Origin: Alphaproteobacteria bacterium UBA6187
GTDB taxonomy: Bacteria > Pseudomonadota > Alphaproteobacteria > Rickettsiales > UBA6187
Assembly: GCA_002422795.1 (NCBI GenBank)
Contig: DITJ01000106.1
Span: forward strand, 19,722-48,721
DNA length: 29,000 nucleotides
Direction: 5' to 3'
The notes below the pieces were generated by a model. It was not told where the DNA came from. It saw nothing but the letters and a program-made list of their open reading frames with translations, and made no database searches. Made by a program: the position numbers and the translations under genes. The number at the start of each line of letters is the position of its first letter. Within the stretch, counting starts at the first letter, position 1. Positions 23,591 to 29,000 of the stretch are shown here, piece after piece.

Positions 23591-24364
23591 TTAATCCAAC
23601 CCCTTCTTCCCCGGCATTTTTGCCAGCAGCCAATCCGTAGAGCAAGGCGGCAATACGCTAAGCAACCACACTACAAAATATAACCTGAATGGGAACGCTA
23701 TCCTTGAAGGATTGCTTTGCAATCTCCTTGCTATAAGGCGAGCAGCTTTTCCTGCGGTCATGATAAACGGCATAGGGAATTTATTTACATCAGTCATCGG
23801 GGTTTTAATATAACCCGGCGTTACTACGGTAACCTTTATACCATCTTTTGCCAGTGCGCCGCGTAAGCCCTCGCCATACACGCGTACTGCCGCTTTACTT
23901 GCTGAATATGCAGGTGAACTTGGCAAGCCGCGGTATCCGGCAAGAGAGCTGATAATTACCACTTGCCCTTTTTTCTCCTGCTTCATATATTCAATAACCG
24001 GGTGAATAGTATTTATCACGCCATCAATATTGGTAGAAAATATTTTACGCACCTGCCCAGCACTTTCTGCGCCGCCTTCAGTTCCGGCAGAAATTCCGGC
24101 ATTAGCAATTACCATATCAATCTTGCCACCACCTAAATATATGGAATCAATCCATTCTTCTATTTTCCTGGCATCAGATACATCCAGCGCACGCTCTGAA
24201 ACAATAGCGCCTTTATGCTCACACATTTTTTTGACTTCCACCAGCCGCTTGTGGTTCCTTCCGCTTAGGTATAAATTTATTCCACTGTTTGCATAAGCCA
24301 GCGCTAAAGCTTTACCAAGGCCGCTATTTGCGCCTGTTATGAGGATGTTTTTGGGTTTTGTCAT
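23591..24364 (-). CDS. Short-chain dehydrogenase/reductase
   Basis: The product is a classical SDR of 257 residues using NAD(P)H. The cofactor motif is TGANSGLG (10-17), followed by NAG (88-90) and the catalytic Asn112, Ser139 or Ser140, Tyr153 and Lys157 (SPAYSASKAAV). Arg36 in SGRNHKR follows the second strand, hinting at NADP(H). The C-terminus, RLYFVVWLLSVLPP (about 227-240), is hydrophobic and may touch the membrane. The substrate cannot be told. It is divergent from gmk, and both starts are preceded by nearly the same repeat leader. Confidence 0.88.
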   Translation of the reverse strand: MTKPKNILITGANSGLGKALALAYANSGINLYLSGRNHKRLVEVKKMCEHKGAIVSERALDVSDARKIEEWIDSIYLGGGKIDMVIANAGISAGTEGGAESAGQVRKIFSTNIDGVINTIHPVIEYMKQEKKGQVVIISSLAGYRGLPSSPAYSASKAAVRVYGEGLRGALAKDGIKVTVVTPGYIKTPMTDVNKFPMPFIMTAGKAARLIARRLQSNPSRIAFPFRLYFVVWLLSVLPPCSTDWLLAKMPGKKGLD

Positions 24365-24365
24365 A

Positions 24366-24468
24366 AATTAGTTCGTAGTTCGTAGTTTATAGTTGGTAGT
24401 TTTGATGTTTGTAGGTTATAGTCTTACTGTTTTCCATTGCAACTATCAACTACGAACTACGAACTAAC
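24366..24468. repeat. Mirror-image TAGTTCG arrays between SDR and gmk
   Basis: The block 24368-24396 and the reverse complement of 24440-24468 agree at 27 of 29 bases, built on the unit TAGTTCG/CGAACTA. As the genes diverge, each has the same ACTACGAACTACGAACTAA leader a few bases before its ATG. The middle has no visible gene. Confidence 0.9.
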
Positions 24469-24470
24469 CT

Positions 24471-25112
24471 ATGCCCCACGCCAACATGAAAAGACGCGGC
24501 ATTATGTTTATCCTTTCCTCACCATCTGGGGCCGGAAAAACAACTCTTTCACGTCTTTTGCTGCAAAACGACCCTAACATAACCATGTCAATTTCTTATA
24601 CCACACGCCCCCCAAGACCAGGTGAAGTTGATGGTGTGGATTATTTTTTCGTAAGCGAAAAGGAATTTGAAAAAAAGGCCGATGAAAAATATTTCTATGA
24701 ATTTGCCGAAGTATTCGGGAATTTTTATGGCACTCCGCGCAAACGGGTAGAAGAAGAGCTTGTTGCTGGGAGGGATGTATTATTCGATATAGATTGGCAA
24801 GGAACACGCCGCCTTACTGCCAAAGCGCGCGATGATATTGTAAGTATATTTATACTTCCTCCTGCTATGGATGAACTTGCACGCAGGCTAAAAGCACGTG
24901 CGCAAGATAGCCATGATGTAATTGAAAAACGCATGGAACGCGTCCGCGATGAAATAAGCCATTGGGATGAATATGATTATGTGGTGATAAATGATTCAAT
25001 CGATTATTCCTTACAGAATATATTATACATACTAAAAGCGGAAAGGCTTAAACGCCGCCGCCAGAATTCTTTAATGGAATTTGTTGGGGATTTGTTGCAT
25101 CAGAGGGGTTAA
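24471..25112 (+). CDS. gmk: Guanylate kinase
   Basis: Gmk phosphorylates GMP to GDP with ATP. The 213 residues have the P-loop SPSGAGKTT (17-25), the GMP-binding stretch SYTTRPPRPGEVDGVDYFFV (about 43-62), and a lid with RLKARAQDSHDVIEKRM. Length matches bacterial enzymes. Translation could instead start at Met6 (24486), where MKRRGIMFILSSPSGAGK is the more typical beginning. The repeat leader stops two or three bases before the first ATG. gmk stands alone on the plus strand here. Confidence 0.95.
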   Translation: MPHANMKRRGIMFILSSPSGAGKTTLSRLLLQNDPNITMSISYTTRPPRPGEVDGVDYFFVSEKEFEKKADEKYFYEFAEVFGNFYGTPRKRVEEELVAGRDVLFDIDWQGTRRLTAKARDDIVSIFILPPAMDELARRLKARAQDSHDVIEKRMERVRDEISHWDEYDYVVINDSIDYSLQNILYILKAERLKRRRQNSLMEFVGDLLHQRG

Positions 25113-25139
25113 GAGAGTTTGTTTCCAATTGGTTACCCC

Positions 25140-25341
25140 CCCCCTCACCCTAACCCTCTCCCTCAGGGAGAGGGGACTTCCTTTGCGTATTTTCGTAATA
25201 AGATAAAGTTAATTTACAAATGTGCGCCCATATCTTATCAAGCAAATGTGGTAAGAAAGTTCCCTCTCTCTGAGGGAGAGGCTTGTAGACCGAAAAAACA
25301 GTACATAGGTACTGTTTTTTCTAGTACAAGGGGTGAGGGGG
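25140..25341. repeat. CCCTCACCC-type repeat, copy 2
   Basis: The ends CCCCCTCACCC and GGGGTGAGGGGG are inverted repeats. The left hairpin is CCCTCTCCC-TCA-GGGAGAGGG and the right is its mirror with loop TGA and one mismatch. The right-end module GGCTTGTAGACCG, the 13-bp hairpin, CTAGTACAAGGGGTGA is nearly identical to copy 1, but the core between the hairpins is unrelated. Confidence 0.8.
25292..25321. repeat. 13-bp hairpin, second copy
   Basis: The stem is identical to 23360-23389, but the four-base loop is ATAG, the reverse complement of CTAT. Confidence 0.9.
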
Positions 25342-25392
25342 ATCTATATCCAGAATCCTTTGTAATAATCGAGCTTCCGGGATGACAGCACC

Positions 25393-28300
25393 CTAAAAAT
25401 CCTCCCACCACGATTCCACTTTAACCTTTCCGGTAGCAGCAGTTACCGGGGTTCCAACAATTAAATTACCCTGTTTTGTAAAGCCTTCACCAAGACCGCT
25501 GGCCGCCTGGTCGGTACTGATGCCGATATAGATTTTATTTTTATATAACACAGCCTCAGTTGGAACCCCAGAGCCAAGGCTGGTAGTGCGCAGTGTTGTG
25601 CCGCAGGTAAAATTATGCTCACTGATAGATCCTATTCCTGCCGAACATATATCTGTGTTGTTAGCTGTATATCTAGGGAATAACACGATATTGTTTTTTA
25701 CCGTTGCCTTGGCTGTTATTTTCTCATTAGAATTAAGGTTGAAATACCAACCTTGCTGTGAGCTGGTAGGGCATATACCACCGCTTACATTGGCAAGGTT
25801 TGAAGCTGTCGCCATAGTGGAGATGCTTGTATAATTAGGGAAGTTGGTATCTTTTACACCATAGGCGCGGTTAGCAATGTTACTATCTACAGTACCCAGG
25901 TTTTGCATATCGCCAGTACCATAATATTGGATTAATGTTCCCGATGTATCAAGTGCAGCGGCAGTTTGCTGGAATGATAACCTGGCATTGGTGCTGGTAG
26001 ATTCGGTATTGAATAATTTAGTTGTATCGTAAAGAGTACCATTAGTGGTTAAGTTAACTTTCCATAATTTACCTTCCAAATCGCTTAAATAAATAATAGC
26101 GCCAGTTGCCGTGAATGCTGCGGCGGAATCACCTGTTATTGCTGTAACGGTTGGCGGAACCGAGCTTGCTATGCCGTTTGTGGATATTGTATCGCCAATG
26201 GCAATATTCCTGATAATCTGACCGTTATTTTCAAGATCTATAACAAATAATTGCGCACCATATGATGTGTTGGTAGCACCGTTATATCCACCGCCAAATA
26301 CGGCAGTCCATTTCATGGCACCGCTTGTACCAACTGGTAAAAGCAATATATTAGGGGTAGACCAGCTTTCTCCAAGTGTAAAGAAATTATAGGCAGCAGG
26401 CGCAGTTGCCGATGTATAATTCGTGCGCGTACCATCGGCCGCCCAGTAATTTATCCTGCTGGTGGTGGAGTTATAGTTAATGGTGAATAAATGCTGCGGG
26501 CTATCCGGGTTAGTTATATCCAGCGCAAAATAAGATTTCCCACCCTGGCGGAGGCCCGATATAAGCACGGTACGCCACGCACCACCATAATAGATATCTT
26601 TCACAATGGCTGTGCCGTCTACACCATATATACTTACGCTTTGCCCTGCGGTTGAAGAAATCATATCTTTAAAATTAGGCAGCAGGCTTGGCGGTATAAA
26701 TGCCCATTTTTCCTGCCCTGTGGCAGAATCAAACGCGTGGAGCATACCATCATTAGCACCTACATAAATTGTTTCACTGCGCGCACTGCATACCCCACCG
26801 CAAGTAGAGCCGCTTTGGAAAGCGGCATAACCATTCGTTGCCCTGTAATAGCTTTCTGTATTGGTTGCTGCCGTATCAGAAGTTATAGCCGATGGCGGGC
26901 CAACTGCAACAGCGCGTGTATGGTAAATATCCGCCAATTTCCACCTTTCCCCGGTTATTATTGTGGAGCCCTCATCATCAACACCATTTGAATATTCATT
27001 GTATGAATCCGCACCACGCACGAAGCTTATAAGATTCGTAAGGTTGGCGTCATTCATAGCCGTACCTAAATTTTCATTCATAGGTGAGCGCAAGCCATCT
27101 ATATTATCTGTTGTGAAGTTATTCAGGCTGGTAGTAAGGCCTGTTCCTACAGTCCAGATATTGCGGCTTTCCTCTGGTTTTACAGCAAGTAACGACCCTG
27201 CCTCCCATAACAGAGAACCAACTGAACCATCTGAATTAATTTCATATTTACTAAATGACCCCTTCCATTGATGGGTTACTTTCTGCTTGAAAGTTGCCTG
27301 CAATATATGGTCATTATTCGTAACGCCAGGCATTACCGTCGGGGCGCTGAAGGTGAGGTTTGAGCTTATTATCTGCAACACGAAATGCGAAACCGCATCA
27401 TATACGCCTTGCCAATCGGTCGCAAATACCGGAGAATCCGGGTAAGTTCCGGCAATTTGCGATAGGGCAATATAATTATTTAGTCCTGTTTCCGAAGCCT
27501 CGGAATTAAAGCCAATTGCAAAGGTTTTTACCTGGTATGTATCATATAACCATTTGGCAGTAGTGGAGGCAGTGTTATCGGTCCATTCACCATCGCTTAT
27601 CACTACCAAAACCGTGTTCTGGCACCACGCACCAGGTACAAACGGGGTATTTACGCCTGTTAAATAGCTTTTCGCCAGGGTCATAGCCGCATCTAAAACC
27701 GTGTAGCCACCCGCACTTAAGCTATCTGCCAGTGAATAAATTGACGCAGCACCACTGCTGGATACATTCACCCTCATAGTTGCGCTTGAATTCCATGTCA
27801 TAAGACCGAAATTTGCGCCATCGGTAAGGTCAGTATTAGAAACTATATTCTTTATTACTATTTTCGCCTGGTCCATCTTGCTCTGCTCCGCTGGAGGGGT
27901 AAATAGCAGATTGCTGGAAAGCCCCTGTATCCTATCATTATTATAATCGGCTACCCAGATATTACCGGATGCATCCCGCGCAATACCGGCAGGATTCTTC
28001 CATTTACCAAGTGAAGTGCCGTTACTGCCATAAGTTGCTACTTGCGAACCTGAGGTATTATATTTATAGATTTTATTGCCGGAATAATTACTTACATATA
28101 TGCTGCCATCTAGCCCTACAGCAACACCCATGGGTTTATATGAAGTTGAAATTGTCATCTGCAAAGTGCCGGATGAATTATATTTCCTGATTCTTTCATT
28201 TCCATTTTCAGTTACATAAACATTGCCGGAAGTATCCAGCGCAATCATAGTGCCGCCGGAATTTGACCAGGCTGATCCTTGCGCAGTGCCAGATGAATTA

Positions 28301-28809
28301 TATTTTTGTACCTTACCACTGCTGTTTATTACATAAATAGAGCTGGCATCCGCTGTCATTGCCATACCTTTCATGCTGGAACCTGTATCAAATTGTGATA
28401 CATAGGTTCCATCGGTAGTGAATTTTTGTACACGACCATTATTCTGGTCGGCTACGAACACATAATCGGTGCCTGATATAGTAGCCACCGCAATTGCATA
28501 AATATATTTGAATTTACCGCTTCCCGTTCCATAACTGCCCCAATCAGTGACATATGTACCCGAAGATGTATATTTTATAACATTAGAATCATCCTTGCTC
28601 GCTATGTAGATATTGCCGCTTGAATCAAATGCAACACCATAAGGATATTCTATTACCCCGGTTGGCACTGTTCCATCCATACTGCCGGATGTATCGAGCA
28701 TTATCAGCACGTTAGTTTTTACGTCCTGGAAACCTGTGCCAGGAGGAGGCGATTTCGCAAAAGCCGCACTTGCGGCTAGCAAGATTAATATGGTTAATAG
28801 TTTTAACAT
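25393..28809 (-). CDS. pilY1: PilY1-like type IV pilus tip adhesin with NHL insert
   Basis: The product is a 1138-residue secreted protein of the PilY1 family, which caps type IV pili and is linked to adhesion and surface sensing. A signal peptide covers about residues 1-18. The VWA domain opens with VLIMLDTSGSM (34-44, MIDAS Asp39, Ser41, Ser43). It is then interrupted by an NHL-type beta-propeller (about 50-300) built from KYNSSGT-like blades. VWA resumes at QSKMDQAKIVIKNIV (309-323), with the remaining MIDAS positions near Thr370 and in VISDGEW (Asp406). The C-terminal half (about 675 on; IYVGANDGMLHAFDSATGQE) is the quinoprotein-like propeller typical of PilY1. No pilin genes lie downstream; any pil cluster would be beyond 29000. 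The gene stops just before repeat copy 2. Confidence 0.88.
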   Translation of the reverse strand: MLKLLTILILLAASAAFAKSPPPGTGFQDVKTNVLIMLDTSGSMDGTVPTGVIEYPYGVAFDSSGNIYIASKDDSNVIKYTSSGTYVTDWGSYGTGSGKFKYIYAIAVATISGTDYVFVADQNNGRVQKFTTDGTYVSQFDTGSSMKGMAMTADASSIYVINSSGKVQKYNSSGTAQGSAWSNSGGTMIALDTSGNVYVTENGNERIRKYNSSGTLQMTISTSYKPMGVAVGLDGSIYVSNYSGNKIYKYNTSGSQVATYGSNGTSLGKWKNPAGIARDASGNIWVADYNNDRIQGLSSNLLFTPPAEQSKMDQAKIVIKNIVSNTDLTDGANFGLMTWNSSATMRVNVSSSGAASIYSLADSLSAGGYTVLDAAMTLAKSYLTGVNTPFVPGAWCQNTVLVVISDGEWTDNTASTTAKWLYDTYQVKTFAIGFNSEASETGLNNYIALSQIAGTYPDSPVFATDWQGVYDAVSHFVLQIISSNLTFSAPTVMPGVTNNDHILQATFKQKVTHQWKGSFSKYEINSDGSVGSLLWEAGSLLAVKPEESRNIWTVGTGLTTSLNNFTTDNIDGLRSPMNENLGTAMNDANLTNLISFVRGADSYNEYSNGVDDEGSTIITGERWKLADIYHTRAVAVGPPSAITSDTAATNTESYYRATNGYAAFQSGSTCGGVCSARSETIYVGANDGMLHAFDSATGQEKWAFIPPSLLPNFKDMISSTAGQSVSIYGVDGTAIVKDIYYGGAWRTVLISGLRQGGKSYFALDITNPDSPQHLFTINYNSTTSRINYWAADGTRTNYTSATAPAAYNFFTLGESWSTPNILLLPVGTSGAMKWTAVFGGGYNGATNTSYGAQLFVIDLENNGQIIRNIAIGDTISTNGIASSVPPTVTAITGDSAAAFTATGAIIYLSDLEGKLWKVNLTTNGTLYDTTKLFNTESTSTNARLSFQQTAAALDTSGTLIQYYGTGDMQNLGTVDSNIANRAYGVKDTNFPNYTSISTMATASNLANVSGGICPTSSQQGWYFNLNSNEKITAKATVKNNIVLFPRYTANNTDICSAGIGSISEHNFTCGTTLRTTSLGSGVPTEAVLYKNKIYIGISTDQAASGLGEGFTKQGNLIVGTPVTAATGKVKVESWWEDF

Positions 28810-28837
28810 TTTAGTATTCCTTGTATTAAGGAGCCGT

Positions 28838-28912
28838 TCCCTCTCCCTTGAGGGAGAGGACGGATTTCTCCAATTTTTACTTTAAAAATTGGTAAGAAAT
28901 CCGGGTGAGGGG
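28838..28912. repeat. CCCTCACCC-type repeat, copy 3 (variant)
   Basis: It has the hairpin CCTCTCCC-TTGA-GGGAGAGG, an inner inverted pair (CGGATTTCT...CCAATTTTT with AAAAATTGG...AGAAATCCG), and ends GGGTGAGGGGGG. It lies upstream of the PilY1 gene and shares only the end motifs with copies 1 and 2. Confidence 0.65.
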
Positions 28913-28977
28913 GGATTATAATGAAACAGTAAAATAAAAAATTTTTCATTATACATTTTTCATTTTCACTTCTAAAA
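28913..28977. other. A/T-rich gap between repeats
   Basis: ATAATGAAA (about 28917-28925) is complementary to TTTCATTAT (about 28944-28952). Nothing else is seen. Confidence 0.4.
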
Positions 28978-29000
28978 CCCCCTCACCCTAACCCTCTCCC
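28978..29000. repeat. CCCTCACCC-type repeat, copy 4, cut by window edge
   Basis: CCCCCTCACCCTAACCCTCT and following bases match the left end of copies 1 and 2. The rest lies beyond the window. Confidence 0.75.

Larger units (their letters stand above)
25113..25392. other. 280-bp intergenic stretch holding repeat copy 2
   Basis: Almost all of this gap is the repeat element at 25140-25341. The remaining 50 bases, ending in TTCCGGGATGACA, may be a trace of a further CGGGATGACA-type dispersed repeat. A frame is open across the element but gives no family-like protein. Confidence 0.6.

Noticed and set aside
25119..25385. Open frame over repeat copy 2
   Set aside because: It is a translation of the CCCTCACCC repeat and changes wholly between copies.

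Overview
The window looks like an AT-rich alphaproteobacterial chromosome. Three gene orders point there: rpsA-sppA-ihfB leading to trpF-trpB, thrB-rnhA, and dapF-mtaB-ftsY; all are arrangements I know from Alphaproteobacteria. The class is an inference from order and protein style. The low G+C and many small repeats suggest an early-branching or host-associated lineage. However, tryptophan, diaminopimelate and threonine genes and a type IV pilus adhesin argue against a strongly reduced parasite.

Layout. Positions 61-5105 (+): rpsA, sppA, ihfB and an AsmA-like protein, separated by inverted short-repeat spacers. Positions 5283-10284 (+): trpF, trpB and dapE in one closely packed run that also holds three toxin-antitoxin modules: higBA between trpF and trpB, then a RelE/ribbon-helix-helix pair and a HepT/MntA pair between trpB and dapE. 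No trpA follows trpB. Positions 10281-15450 (-): a membrane M48 peptidase, two palindromic repeats, a sensor with a degenerate HD-GYP domain, rnhA and thrB. Positions 15561-23030 (+): a dual CDGSH iron-sulfur protein, a ctpA-type protease, rfbB, dapF, an unrecognised protein with faint kinase-like motifs, mtaB and ftsY. Positions 23031-29000: nested repeat elements, an SDR on the minus strand, gmk on the plus strand, a second repeat element, and a 1138-residue PilY1-like protein on the minus strand.

Two things stand out. First, many intergenic gaps carry inverted pairs of 7- or 8-bp tandem repeats. The layout is the same each time but the unit is often private to the gap, and a related heptamer occurs in frame inside dapF. 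Second, the region has been invaded by small modules: TA pairs with their own promoter-like boxes, a non-autonomous element (13-bp ends, 10-bp target duplication) that itself contains another repeat element, and a beta-propeller inserted into the VWA domain of PilY1.

No CRISPR array, rRNA, tRNA or complete insertion sequence was seen. All statements come from reading the sequence; no database search was run.
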